The notes below the pieces were generated by a model, which saw only the letters and a program-made list of their open reading frames with translations, made no database searches and was not told the origin of the DNA. Source: Propionicimonas paludicola (lineage in GTDB: Bacteria > Actinomycetota > Actinomycetes > Propionibacteriales > Propionibacteriaceae). Taken from it: 64,000 nt of DNA. The DNA is taken from NCBI RefSeq assembly GCF_002563675.1, contig NZ_PDJC01000001.1:1612001-1676000 (forward strand), given 5' to 3'. This document shows positions 1 to 10,323 of the stretch, one piece after another; position 1 is the first letter of the stretch, and every line of letters starts with the position of its first letter. A program made the translations under genes and the position numbers.

Positions 1-2
1 AT

Positions 3-80
3 GTTGCGCAGATTGTGCTCGCGCGCTCCACGCACGATCAGCCGATCATTCACGCCGAGCATGTTAAGCCGAGCCTCTGA
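3..80 (+). CDS. C-terminal fragment of an unidentified protein (runs off the left edge)
   Basis: The third forward frame is open from the window edge to a TGA at 78-80 and encodes about 25 residues ending EHVKPSL. Codon use (GC-rich third positions) looks like real coding sequence, and the frame stops 62 bases before the next gene. The ending faintly resembles the tail of a sugar-responsive transcriptional regulator, but this is too short to name. The rest of the gene lies outside the window. Confidence 0.35.
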   Translation, partial: VAQIVLARSTHDQPIIHAEHVKPSL

Positions 81-142
81 CAGTTACCACCGGGGATGAG
101 CAGGCTGGCCGCCGGCCGCCAACGGCCATAGGGTGAACTGCC

Positions 143-850
143 ATGAGCAGCTGTACCGATCAACCGCCCGCGGAAGTGCATCGCTGGCTCGCCGACGCCA
201 CCCAGCGGCTGCTCGGACACACCATTGGGATCAGCGAAACCGAGTGGCACCAGCCGACCGCACTGCCGGGCTGGACGCGCGCCCATCTGGCCACCCATCT
301 GGCCCGCAATGCGGACTATCTGACCAATGCGCTCAGCGCAGTGGAGTCGGGTGAGCCTCAGCCGGGGCGTCCCACAGCCGCCGACGAGCGGCGGGTGCTC
401 GAGGAGGGTGCGGACCGCTCGGGCTTGGAGCTGCAGATAGACCTGGACACCAGCGCCGGGGCGCTGCAGCGAGCCATCGACGCGGTTGCCGACTGGAGCA
501 CCGGCACGATCGCCCTGCACGGCCAGATCTGCCCATTGGATCGGTTGCCGCTGGCTCGGCTGAACGAGCTGGAGATGCATCACTACGACCTGGATCCGCA
601 CCGCGACCTCACCGCCGTGGACAGCGAGGAGGCCGGCTGGCTGCTGCGCTGGGTGATCGAGCGCCGGCAGCAGCACCCCCTGCCGTCGGTTCGACTTGTC
701 GGAGAAGGCGTGGAGTGGGAACTCGGCACCGGTGAACCGCGTCTCGAGGTCCGCGGCACCGACATCGAGCTGTGGCTCTGGCTGTCCGGACGGGGCCGCA
801 CCGACCACGTCGAAGGCACTGACGACCTCGTGCTGCCCCTGCTCAGCTGA
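143..850 (+). CDS. Maleylpyruvate isomerase family mycothiol-dependent enzyme
   Basis: 235 residues of the DinB-like four-helix family that includes mycothiol-dependent maleylpyruvate isomerase. Characterised members isomerise maleylpyruvate to fumarylpyruvate in gentisate breakdown, using mycothiol and a zinc ion. The N-terminal domain shows GWTRAHLATHLARNAD (His48, His52) and NELEMHHYDL (Glu144, His146/147), which match the His/Glu/His metal triad of the family; the C-terminal part (about 165-235) resembles the MDMPI C domain. An AGGGTG ribosome site precedes the ATG. The stop lies one base from the stop of the convergent terC gene. No gentisate pathway genes are nearby, so the actual substrate is unknown; many such paralogues act on other mycothiol conjugates or have no known reaction. 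Confidence 0.85.
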   Translation: MSSCTDQPPAEVHRWLADATQRLLGHTIGISETEWHQPTALPGWTRAHLATHLARNADYLTNALSAVESGEPQPGRPTAADERRVLEEGADRSGLELQIDLDTSAGALQRAIDAVADWSTGTIALHGQICPLDRLPLARLNELEMHHYDLDPHRDLTAVDSEEAGWLLRWVIERRQQHPLPSVRLVGEGVEWELGTGEPRLEVRGTDIELWLWLSGRGRTDHVEGTDDLVLPLLS

Positions 851-851
851 G

Positions 852-1829
852 CTACTCGGCCTGCTGCCGAGCGTCCCGGCCGGACTTGATCAGGCTGGCC
901 ACGGTGGTGACCGCCAGCGTCGCGATGATCACCGTGAGCGAGGCCCAGATCGGGATCTCGGCGCTGAAGCCCCAGCGCTCGTCCAGGTGGTACTCGTGCA
1001 GGGCGTGCAGCACCAGCTTCACCCCGATGAACGCCAGCACCACCGACAGGCCCACCGACAGGTAGACCAGCCGCTGCAGGAGGCCGCCGATCAGGAAGTA
1101 GAGCTGCCGCAGGCCCATCAGGGCGAACACATTGGCCGTGAAGACCAGGTAGGCCTCCTGGGTGAGCCCGTAGATGGCCGGAATCGAGTCGAGAGCGAAC
1201 AGCAGATCGGTGCTGCCGAGGGCGACCACCACGAAGAGCATCGGAGTGATCAGCCGCTTGCCGGCCTCGCGGACGGTCAGCTTGGTGCCCCGGAAGCCGT
1301 CGGTGGAGGGGAACGCCCGGCGCACCCAACGCATCATGGCGTTCTCGGTGACCTCGTCGTCTTCGTCGTGTTGCCGATAGTCGAGGTAGAGCTTGATGGC
1401 GGTGTAGATCAGGAAGGCGCCGAACACGAAGAACACCCAGCTGAACCGCTCAATGGCCGCGGCGCCGAGGGCGATGAAGATGCCACGGAAGATCAGTGCC
1501 AGCACGATGCCGACCATCAGGGCGTACTGCTGGAGTTCACGCGGCACCCGCAGGTTGGCCATGATCAGCACGAAGATGAACAGGTTGTCCACGCTGAGGC
1601 TGTACTCGGTCAGCCAGCCGGCGAAGAACTCCCCGGCGAACCGCGGCCCACTGAAGTACCAGACCCCCAGGCCGAAGGCCACGGCGAGCGCAGAGAACAC
1701 GCCGATGGCGATCCCCGCTTCCTTCATCGATGGCTCGTGCGGACGGCGCCCGATCACCACCACGTCGGCGATCAACACCGCCGCCATCACCACGATCGTG
1801 ATCAGCCACGCCTCGGGGCTCACATGCAT
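852..1829 (-). CDS. TerC family integral membrane protein
   Basis: 325 residues with about nine hydrophobic segments. The family signature is clear: SLSVDNLFIF near residue 80 and GSTDLLFALDSIPAI near residue 205 carry the conserved acidic residues expected to bind a metal in the membrane. TerC/Alx proteins are linked to tellurite resistance and to manganese export, including metal loading of secreted proteins. A GGGAG ribosome site precedes the ATG. The gene lies 85 bases downstream of uvrB on the same strand, so it may be read through from uvrB. I looked for a manganese-sensing yybP-ykoY riboswitch in that gap and saw none. Metal specificity cannot be told from sequence. Confidence 0.92.
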   Translation of the reverse strand: MHVSPEAWLITIVVMAAVLIADVVVIGRRPHEPSMKEAGIAIGVFSALAVAFGLGVWYFSGPRFAGEFFAGWLTEYSLSVDNLFIFVLIMANLRVPRELQQYALMVGIVLALIFRGIFIALGAAAIERFSWVFFVFGAFLIYTAIKLYLDYRQHDEDDEVTENAMMRWVRRAFPSTDGFRGTKLTVREAGKRLITPMLFVVVALGSTDLLFALDSIPAIYGLTQEAYLVFTANVFALMGLRQLYFLIGGLLQRLVYLSVGLSVVLAFIGVKLVLHALHEYHLDERWGFSAEIPIWASLTVIIATLAVTTVASLIKSGRDARQQAE

Positions 1830-1914
1830 TCCGGCGTCTCCCAGCTAGTGCAAGCCGGACGGCCCGCACTGCACCCAACTATCCCGTGTCCCGCGGGATC
1901 TGGGCAAAAGCGCC

Positions 1915-3996
<2,082 letters not shown>

Positions 3997-4002
3997 AGAC
4001 TG

Positions 4003-4008
4003 AGCATA
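4003..4008 (-). promoter_or_regulatory. -10 box of a probable leaderless uvrB promoter
   Basis: TATGCT on the minus strand fits the actinobacterial TAnnnT -10 pattern and is followed by exactly six bases before the uvrB GTG at 3996. That spacing puts the transcription start on the start codon. No good -35 hexamer is visible. It falls in the 46-base gap behind coaE, so uvrB need not depend on the upstream genes. Confidence 0.5.
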
Positions 4009-4042
4009 GGACGCCCCACCGACAGTTCCTCGTGGAGGCGAA

Positions 4043-4666
4043 TCAGCCCCGCTCGGCCAGCCGGGGCAGCACCTGCGCGGCCCAGAACCGGTCCACGGCG
4101 TCCCGCAACTCGGCCGGGTGGCCGGTGTTGTCGATCACCGCGTCAGCTGCGGCCAAGCGCTGCGTGCGGTCGGCCTGGGCGGCCAACCGGGCCTCGGCTT
4201 CGGCCTCGCTCAGCCCGTCACGCGCCATCAGCCGTTGCACCTGCAGCTGCGCGGGGACGTCCACCACCACCACCAGATCGAAGGTGTCCGCCTGGCCAGT
4301 CTCGACCAGCAAGGGGATCATCTGGACCACCACCGACCCGTCCGGCGCGGACGCCAGCAGCTCCGCAGCCCGGGCGCGAACCGCCGGGTGAATGATCTGC
4401 TCCAGGTCGCGCCGCGCATCCGGGTCGGCGAACACCACCCGCCCCAGGGCGGGCCGGTCGAGCGAGCCGTCCGCGGCCAGAACGCCGGCACCGAAGCGAG
4501 CCGCCACCGCGGCCAGCCCCGGGGTTCCCGGGGCCACCACCTCGCGGGCCAGCAGGTCGGCGTCGATCAACAGTGCGCCGTGCTCGACAAGGCGCTGCGC
4601 CACCGTCGACTTCCCCGAGGCGATTCCGCCGGTGAGCCCCAGATGCAGCACCCGCCGCCCGCTCAT
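4043..4666 (-). CDS. coaE: Dephospho-CoA kinase
   Basis: 207 residues. CoaE catalyses the last step of coenzyme A synthesis, phosphorylation of the 3'-hydroxyl of dephospho-CoA. The P-loop GGIASGKS lies at residues 13-20, followed by the [13 protein letters not shown] substrate-binding segment and a C-terminal helix rich in Ala/Arg. I chose the ATG at 4666 because GGGAG sits seven bases upstream; a GTG two codons earlier is also possible. It is the single-domain form; some actinobacterial CoaE proteins carry an extra C-terminal UPF0157 domain, absent here. It follows rpsA beyond a strong terminator. Confidence 0.97.
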   Translation of the reverse strand: MSGRRVLHLGLTGGIASGKSTVAQRLVEHGALLIDADLLAREVVAPGTPGLAAVAARFGAGVLAADGSLDRPALGRVVFADPDARRDLEQIIHPAVRARAAELLASAPDGSVVVQMIPLLVETGQADTFDLVVVVDVPAQLQVQRLMARDGLSEAEAEARLAAQADRTQRLAAADAVIDNTGHPAELRDAVDRFWAAQVLPRLAERG

Positions 4667-4711
4667 CGCCACGCTCCCGCCAACCGCATGGCGCCCAGCA
4701 TGCCAGGAAAG

Positions 4712-4750
4712 CAGAAGGTCCGGCGCCCCATCGGGGCACCGGACCTTCTG
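4712..4750 (-). terminator. Strong hairpin terminator behind rpsA
   Basis: A 12-bp perfect stem (CAGAAGGTCCGG with CCGGACCTTCTG), one mismatch and five further G-C pairs closed by a three-base loop, starting 12 bases after the rpsA stop. On the minus strand it is followed by CTTTCCTGG, a weak T-run typical of high-GC actinobacterial terminators. It separates rpsA from coaE. Confidence 0.85.
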
Positions 4751-4762
4751 TCTGGCTATGAC

Positions 4763-6217
4763 TCAGCGACCGCCGGTCAGCTTCTCGCGCAGGGCCTGCA
4801 GGGCCTCGTCCGAAGCCAGCGAGCCCTCAACGGTCTCGTCAGCAGCACCAGCGGAGTACGCCGCGGTGTTGGCCTCGGCGATCGTGGCCTGCACATCGGC
4901 AGCCTCGGCCTCCTCGACCTGCTTCTTGTGAGCTTCCCAACGAGCCTGAGCCTCGGCGTACTGCTGCTCCCACGCCCGCTGCTGTGCCTCGTAGCCGGGC
5001 TTCCACTCCTGGGTCTCCGGATCGAAGCCCTCGGGGTAGATGTAGTTGCCCTGCTCGTCGTAGGAGGCGGACATGCCGTACAGCGCCGGATCGAAATCGT
5101 CGGCTGCGATGTCCACACCCTCGTTGGCCTGCTTGAGGCTGAGGCTGATCCGACGACGCTCCAGGTCGATGTCGATGATCTTGACCATGACGTCGTCGTT
5201 CACAGTGACGACCTGCTCGGGGATCTCGACGTGACGCTCGGCCAGCTCGGACACGTGGACCAGGCCCTCGATGCCCTCCTCGACCCGAACGAACGCACCG
5301 AACGGCACCAGCTTGGTGACCTTGCCGGGGACGATCTGGCCGATCTGGTGTGTCCGGGCGAAGGTCTGCCACGGATCTTCCTGGGTCGCCTTCAGCGACA
5401 GCGAGACGCGCTCGCGGTCCATGTCGACGTCCAGCACCTCGACGGTGACCTCGTCGCCGACCTCGACAACCTCGGACGGGTGGTCGATGTGCTTCCAGGA
5501 CAGCTCGGAGACGTGCACCAGGCCGTCCACGCCGCCCAGATCGACGAAGGCGCCGAAGTTGACGATCGAGGAGACGACACCCTTGCGGATCTGGCCCTTG
5601 GTGAGCTGGTTGAGGAAGGTGTGACGCACCTCGGACTGGGTCTGCTCGAGCCACGCACGGCGGGACAGGACCACGTTGTTGCGGTTCTTGTCCAGCTCGA
5701 TGATCTTGGCCTCGAGCTCCATGCCGACGTACGGCTGCAGGTCGCGCACCCGGCGCATCTCCACCAGCGAAGCGGGCAGGAAGCCACGCAGGCCGATGTC
5801 GATGATCAGGCCGCCCTTGACCACCTCGATGACGCGGCCGGTGACCACACCGTCCTCTTCCTTGACCTTCTCGATCGTGCCCCAGGCGCGCTCGTACTGA
5901 GCCCGCTTCTTGGACAGGATGAGCCGGCCTTCCTTGTCCTCCTTGGTCTGAACCAGGGCCTCGATCACATCGCCCACGGAGACCACGTCGAACGGGTCCA
6001 CATCGTGCTTGATGGAGAGTTCCTTGGAGGGGATGACGCCTTCGGTCTTGTAGCCGATGTCGAGGAGAACCTCGTCCCGGTCGACCTTGACGACGGTCCC
6101 GGTGACGATGTCACCGTCATTGAAGTACTTGATGGTCGCGTCGACCGCTGCGAGGAATGCCTCGGGCGAACCGAGGTCGTCAACTGCGACGATGGCTGCC
6201 TCGTGAGTTGAGGTCAT
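4763..6217 (-). CDS. rpsA: 30S ribosomal protein S1
   Basis: 484 residues with four S1 (OB-fold) RNA-binding repeats at roughly residues 35-105, 125-190, 205-275 and 290-360, followed by an acidic, Gln/Glu-rich tail with several Tyr residues. S1 brings mRNA to the 30S subunit; the four-repeat form is normal in actinobacteria. The tail residues DPALYGMSASYDEQGNYIYP and WKPGYEAQQRAWEQQYAEAQ are characteristic of actinobacterial S1. I chose the ATG at 6217 (protein begins MTSTHEAAIV) because GGAG lies just upstream and family members start here; the frame is open further upstream but without a ribosome site. It has its own promoter and terminator. Confidence 0.97.
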   Translation of the reverse strand: MTSTHEAAIVAVDDLGSPEAFLAAVDATIKYFNDGDIVTGTVVKVDRDEVLLDIGYKTEGVIPSKELSIKHDVDPFDVVSVGDVIEALVQTKEDKEGRLILSKKRAQYERAWGTIEKVKEEDGVVTGRVIEVVKGGLIIDIGLRGFLPASLVEMRRVRDLQPYVGMELEAKIIELDKNRNNVVLSRRAWLEQTQSEVRHTFLNQLTKGQIRKGVVSSIVNFGAFVDLGGVDGLVHVSELSWKHIDHPSEVVEVGDEVTVEVLDVDMDRERVSLSLKATQEDPWQTFARTHQIGQIVPGKVTKLVPFGAFVRVEEGIEGLVHVSELAERHVEIPEQVVTVNDDVMVKIIDIDLERRRISLSLKQANEGVDIAADDFDPALYGMSASYDEQGNYIYPEGFDPETQEWKPGYEAQQRAWEQQYAEAQARWEAHKKQVEEAEAADVQATIAEANTAAYSAGAADETVEGSLASDEALQALREKLTGGR

Positions 6218-6360
6218 GTAGTAGGGCTCCGATGGTTTGTGATACAGGTTGTGGACGCACCGAACCACCTGCCCCGCACGGGTTTGGCCACAGGGGCCTG
6301 GATTCCGCACAAAAGCGTGCCTGACCCGTATGAGGTCATGCCAGTCGCAGTGCAGCCGAT

Positions 6361-6390
6361 AGCCTAGCTATCAAGCCGAGGGGGGGTCAA
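6361..6390 (-). promoter_or_regulatory. rpsA promoter (TTGACC-18-TAGGCT)
   Basis: On the minus strand a -35 TTGACC (6385-6390) and a -10 TAGGCT (6361-6366) are separated by 18 bases, close to the actinobacterial housekeeping sigma consensus. The transcription start would fall near 6354, giving a leader of about 137 nt before rpsA. The -10 box is embedded in a perfect inverted repeat, GATAGC-CTA-GCTATC (6358-6372). Confidence 0.7.
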
Positions 6391-6419
6391 TCCGGCCTGC
6401 GTGTACTAGCGTCTTTGAC

Positions 6420-6425
6420 TAGGCT
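6420..6425 (+). promoter_or_regulatory. Possible -10 box for the 6457 gene
   Basis: TAGGCT on the plus strand, 31 bases before the ATG at 6457 and followed by an excellent TAGGAGGA ribosome site (6439-6446). No convincing -35 hexamer is present at 17-18 bases upstream. Same -10 sequence as the divergent rpsA promoter. Confidence 0.4.
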
Positions 6426-6456
6426 GGCAGTAAGCACCTAGGAGGACCAGGAAACC

Positions 6457-7026
6457 ATGAGCGGCACCGCCGAGATCCACGACGCAACCTTGACCCCGTC
6501 GAAGCTTGAGCTTCTGGCCGGCTGGCTGCCGCAGCAGTCCTGGTTCACGGGCCCTGCCGACGACCTGGAGCGAGTCGCGTCCTACCGCTTCGTCGACCCG
6601 GACGGCGAGGTCGGCATCGAGACCATCCTGGTCCGCTCCGCCGGAGTCACCTACCAGGTTCCGCTCACCTACCGCGGCGAGCCGCTGGCCGACGCCGAGG
6701 ACTCGCTGATCGGCACCATGGAGCACTCCGCGCTGGGCACCCGCTACACCTACGACGCCGTGGGCGACCCGGTCTACGTGGTCGAGTTGCTCCGGGTGAT
6801 CCACGAGGGCGACAACGAGGCTGAGCTGTCCCGCGGCGAGAAGTCGATGACCGTGCTGGGCTCGGGGATCGTCCCGGTCTCCAATGCCGCCACCGAGTCG
6901 GTCCGGGTGGTGCGAGTGCTGGACGGCGCGCACGTCCCCGGCAACCGGACGCCGCTGGGCACGCTGACCGGTAGCTGGACCGACGGTGACGCCACCGTGG
7001 AGCAGGTTCTGGCCGTGCTGCGCTGA
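6457..7026 (+). CDS. Maltokinase N-terminal cap-like domain protein
   Basis: 189 residues. The sequence resembles the stand-alone N-terminal cap domain of actinobacterial maltokinases (the CG0192 family), seen in the SWLPQQSWF-like opening LAGWLPQQSWFTG near residue 20, the ETILVR strand near 57 and a YVVELLRVI strand near 105. In maltokinase this cap precedes the kinase fold that makes maltose-1-phosphate; here no kinase domain follows, so catalysis is not expected. A strong AGGAGGA site lies 10 bases before the ATG. It is divergent from rpsA and convergent with polA; neighbours give no functional clue. Homologues are sometimes mislabelled as glucan-branching proteins. Confidence 0.65.
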   Translation: MSGTAEIHDATLTPSKLELLAGWLPQQSWFTGPADDLERVASYRFVDPDGEVGIETILVRSAGVTYQVPLTYRGEPLADAEDSLIGTMEHSALGTRYTYDAVGDPVYVVELLRVIHEGDNEAELSRGEKSMTVLGSGIVPVSNAATESVRVVRVLDGAHVPGNRTPLGTLTGSWTDGDATVEQVLAVLR

Positions 7027-7149
7027 GCGCAGGCCCCATTCCGTCGAGAGCTCGCCGCTCCCCTCTACGTGCTCGCTGCCATGCGGGCCGCGAGGGTGGC
7101 GGCGGGCTCTCGTGCGTTGGAGCGCCGTCCGCGCGGACGAGCGCTGCGC

Positions 7150-9834
7150 TCAGTGTGCGGCGTCGTGCCAGGAACCGCCGGTGCCGACCGACACCGCCAG
7201 CGGGACCGTCATCTCGACGGCGTGCCCCATCTTGTCCCGGACCAGTTCGGTGAGCTCTTCGAGTTCGCCGTCGGCGACCTCGAAGACCAGTTCGTCGTGC
7301 ACCTGGAGCAGCATCCGGCTGCGCAGTGACCGGCGGGCCAGAGCGGTCTCGACATCGAGCATGGCCACCTTGATGATGTCGGCGGCCGAGCCCTGGATCG
7401 GCGCATTCAGCGCGGCCCGCTCGGCCATCTCGCGGCGCTGCCGGTTGGACGAGTTCAGGTCGGGCAGGTAGCGGCGCCGGCCCAGCACGGTCTGGGTGTA
7501 GCCGGTCTTGCGCGCCTCGGCCACGATCCCAGCCAGGTAGTCGCGGACGTGACCGAACCGCTCGAAGTACTCCTCCATCAGCCCGCGAGCCTCGGACACC
7601 TCGATCTTCAGCTGCTGGCTCAGCCCGAACGCACTCAGCCCATAGGCCAAGCCGTAGTTCATGGCTTTGATCTTGGCCCGCTGGGCACCGCTGACCTGAT
7701 CCGGGGCCACCGAGAAGACCCGGGAGGCCATGATCGTGTGGAAGTCCTGGCCGGAGGAGAAGGCCTCGATCAGCCCGGCGTCCTCGGAGGCGTCGGCCAT
7801 GATCCGCATCTCGATCTGCGAGTAGTCCGCGGTGAGCAGAGTCTGATAGCCGTCCCCGACCACGAAAGCCTCCCGGATCCGCCGGCCATCCTCGGTGCGG
7901 ATCGGGATGTTCTGCAGGTTCGGGTCGGTGGACGACAACCGTCCGGTGGCCGCGATGGTCTGGACGTAGGTGGTGTGGATCCGTCCGTCGTCGGCCACCG
8001 ACTTCAGCAACCCCTCGACGGTCTGGCGAAGCCGGATCTGGTCGCGGTGTCGCAGCAGATGGGCCAGGAACGGGTGTTCGGTGGTCGCGTAGAGGTACTC
8101 CAGCGACTCGGCATCGGTGGTGTAGCCGGTCTGGGTGCGCCGGGTCTTCGGCATCCCCAGTTCGTCGAACAGCGCCACCTGAAGCTGCTTGGGCGAGCCG
8201 AGATTGATCGGATGCCCGAGCGCCTCGAAGGCCGCACTCTCGGCCTGGCTCACGGCGGTGTCGAAGTCGGTACGCAGCCGCTCCAGCCGATCCAGGTCGA
8301 CGGCGACGCCGACCCGCTCCATCACGGCCAGGGTCCTGGTCAGCGGCAACTCGACGTCCTGCAACAAGGTGGTGCCGCCCTGGTCGGCCAGCTGCGCCTC
8401 CAGCTCCTGAGCCAGGTCGATCACCGAACGGGCCCGCACCATGGCATCGGTGGAGGTGCTGTCGTCGAAGTCGAAGGCGGCCTGGGAGTCGTCGGCCGCC
8501 GCGTTGCCGGAGAGCTCCCGGTGCAGGTAGCGCGCCGCCAGATCGGCCAGGTCGTAGACCCGCTGATCCGGACGCAGCAGATAGGCGGCCAGCTGGGTGT
8601 CGCTGACCAGCCCGGCCAGCTCCCAGCCACGCGACCACAACGCCAGTAACGGCCCCTTGGCGTAGTGGACAGCCTTGGGCAGGCTCGGGTCGGACAGCCA
8701 GGCGGCCAGCGCGGCGTCGTCGTCCGGGGAGAGCTCGGTGACCTCGATGAAGGCGGCGTTGCCGTCGGCGGCGGCCAGCGCGATCCCGGTCAGGTCGCCG
8801 GCCCCGGCTCGCCACTGACCGGCGAAGTCGAGCCCGACCACCCCGGAGCGGGCGTGCGCGTCCAGCCAGGCCCGGACGCTGCCCGGCGCCAGGGTCTCGC
8901 CACTCACCTCGAAGCCGCCGGCGGTCTCGGCCTCGCTGTTGGGCAGGTTCTCCAGCAGCCGGTCCCGCAGCACCCTGAACTCCAGGCCGTCGAACAGCGA
9001 GTGGACGGCCTCGCGGTCCCAGTCGCGGCGAGCCAACTCGTCCACGCCGACGCCGAGCTCGAGGTTGCCGACCAGGGCGTTCAGTTCGCGGTTGCGGGTG
9101 ACGTCGGACAGGTGCTCGCGCAGCGACTCCCCGGCCTTGCCCGGCACCGAGTCGACCTGGCGCAACAGGTTCTCCAAGCCGTCGTAGGCGGTCAGCCATT
9201 TGGCTGCGGTCTTCGGACCCACCCCGGGCACCCCGGGCAGGTTGTCGCTGGTCTCCCCCACCAGCGCGGCCAGCTCCGGGTAGCGGGCCGGCGGCACCAG
9301 GTACTTCTCGACGACCGCGTCCGGGGTGAGCCGGGCCAGGTCGGAGACGCCCTTGCGCGGGTAGAGCACGGTCACCGAGTCGTTCACCAGCTGCAGGGTG
9401 TCCCGATCGCCGGTGCAGATCAGCACCCGCAGTCCGGACGCCGGCGCCTGGGTGGCCAGGGTGGCAATGATGTCGTCGGCCTCGAAGCCGGGCTTCTCGA
9501 TGTGGACGATCCGCAGCGCGTCCAGCACTTCCTTGATCAGGTCGACCTGGCCGGCGAACTCGGCCGGCGACGCCGCGCGATTGGCCTTGTAGTCGACGTA
9601 GCGCTCGCTGCGGAAGGTCTTCCGGGAGACGTCGAAGGCGACCGCCACGTGGGTGGGCTGCTCGTCGCGCAGCACGTTGAGCAGCATTGAGGTGAAGCCA
9701 TAGACGGCATTGGTCGGCTGCCCGGTGGTGGTCGCGAAGTTCTCCACCGGAAGGGCGAAGAAGGCCCGATAGGCCACCGAATGCCCATCGATCAGCAGCA
9801 GGGTCGGTTGGCTAGCTCCAGCTGGGGTCGTCAC
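7150..9834 (-). CDS. polA: DNA polymerase I
   Basis: 894 residues, three domains. The N-terminal 5'-3' exonuclease (about 1-295) shows LLIDGHSVAYRAFF, FEADDIIATLA and SDNLPGVPGVGPKTAAKWL. The middle domain (about 310-480) is a degenerate 3'-5' exonuclease: the first motif reads GLDFAG, lacking the catalytic Asp-x-Glu, so proofreading is probably lost, as in other actinobacterial PolA. The polymerase domain carries motif A ADYSQIEMRI, motif B RAKIKAMNYGLAYG and motif C VHDELVFEV. The enzyme fills gaps in excision repair and removes RNA primers. The start is GTG with no ribosome site; TAGAGT (9843-9848) ends eight bases upstream, so the message may be leaderless. Confidence 0.98.
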   Translation of the reverse strand: MTTPAGASQPTLLLIDGHSVAYRAFFALPVENFATTTGQPTNAVYGFTSMLLNVLRDEQPTHVAVAFDVSRKTFRSERYVDYKANRAASPAEFAGQVDLIKEVLDALRIVHIEKPGFEADDIIATLATQAPASGLRVLICTGDRDTLQLVNDSVTVLYPRKGVSDLARLTPDAVVEKYLVPPARYPELAALVGETSDNLPGVPGVGPKTAAKWLTAYDGLENLLRQVDSVPGKAGESLREHLSDVTRNRELNALVGNLELGVGVDELARRDWDREAVHSLFDGLEFRVLRDRLLENLPNSEAETAGGFEVSGETLAPGSVRAWLDAHARSGVVGLDFAGQWRAGAGDLTGIALAAADGNAAFIEVTELSPDDDAALAAWLSDPSLPKAVHYAKGPLLALWSRGWELAGLVSDTQLAAYLLRPDQRVYDLADLAARYLHRELSGNAAADDSQAAFDFDDSTSTDAMVRARSVIDLAQELEAQLADQGGTTLLQDVELPLTRTLAVMERVGVAVDLDRLERLRTDFDTAVSQAESAAFEALGHPINLGSPKQLQVALFDELGMPKTRRTQTGYTTDAESLEYLYATTEHPFLAHLLRHRDQIRLRQTVEGLLKSVADDGRIHTTYVQTIAATGRLSSTDPNLQNIPIRTEDGRRIREAFVVGDGYQTLLTADYSQIEMRIMADASEDAGLIEAFSSGQDFHTIMASRVFSVAPDQVSGAQRAKIKAMNYGLAYGLSAFGLSQQLKIEVSEARGLMEEYFERFGHVRDYLAGIVAEARKTGYTQTVLGRRRYLPDLNSSNRQRREMAERAALNAPIQGSAADIIKVAMLDVETALARRSLRSRMLLQVHDELVFEVADGELEELTELVRDKMGHAVEMTVPLAVSVGTGGSWHDAAH

Positions 9835-9895
9835 AAACCGGAACTCTAGCCGTCGCCTCCCCCACCGCCACCTCGGCCTGTGTCAGGGTTTCCCC

Positions 9896-10300
9896 ATGGA
9901 CCCTGCACAGATCGCTCAGCTGCCACTGGGCCCACTGGCCGAGCGGATGGGGCTGGAGCTGCTGCATCTGGAGCCAGCCCGGGCCGAGGGCCGCTGCCCG
10001 GTGGCCGGCAACACCCAGCCCTTCGGACTGTGGCACGGCGGCGCGTCCTGCGTGCTGGCCGAGACCCTCGCCTCAGTGGCCGCCATCGCCGAAGTCGGGC
10101 CGGACGGACGGGCCGCCGGAGTCGAGCTCAACGCCACCCATCTGGCCGCGGCCCGGGACGGCTGGGTGCATGGCACGGCCGAGGCCATCCGAATCGGACG
10201 CACTCTGGCCACCTATCAGGTGGAACTCCGCGACGACGCCGGCACCTTGGTGTGTGTGGCCCGGGTGACGGTCTCCCTGCAGCGAGCAGCTACTTCTTGA
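9896..10300 (+). CDS. PaaI-family hotdog thioesterase
   Basis: 134 residues of the hotdog fold. The motif GLWHGGASCVLAETLASVA near residue 43 matches the HGG.....E active-site helix of PaaI/YbgC/EntH-like acyl-CoA thioesterases, and GVELNATHLAAARDGWV near residue 80 is the usual second strand. The enzyme should hydrolyse an acyl- or aryl-CoA thioester, perhaps a 1,4-dihydroxy-2-naphthoyl-CoA-type or phenylacetyl-CoA-type substrate; the substrate is not determined. An AGGG site lies eight bases before the ATG. The same gene sits between pyk and polA in many actinobacteria. Its stop codon falls inside one copy of an 18-bp tandem duplication, so its last residues (ATS) may be recent. Confidence 0.85.
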   Translation: MDPAQIAQLPLGPLAERMGLELLHLEPARAEGRCPVAGNTQPFGLWHGGASCVLAETLASVAAIAEVGPDGRAAGVELNATHLAAARDGWVHGTAEAIRIGRTLATYQVELRDDAGTLVCVARVTVSLQRAATS

Positions 10301-10323
10301 GCGGAAGCTACTTCTTGAGCGGC
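10288..10323. repeat. 18-bp tandem duplication over two convergent stop codons
   Basis: Two adjacent copies of AGCTACTTCTTGAGCGG plus one variable base (A in 10288-10305, C in 10306-10323), 17 of 18 identical. The right copy encodes the PLKK-stop tail of the minus-strand response regulator; the left copy supplies the TGA that ends the plus-strand thioesterase. Confidence 0.9.

Noticed and set aside
1830-1914. Possible manganese riboswitch (yybP-ykoY) before terC
   Set aside because: The gap is only 85 bases and I could not find the conserved loops or stems of that riboswitch.
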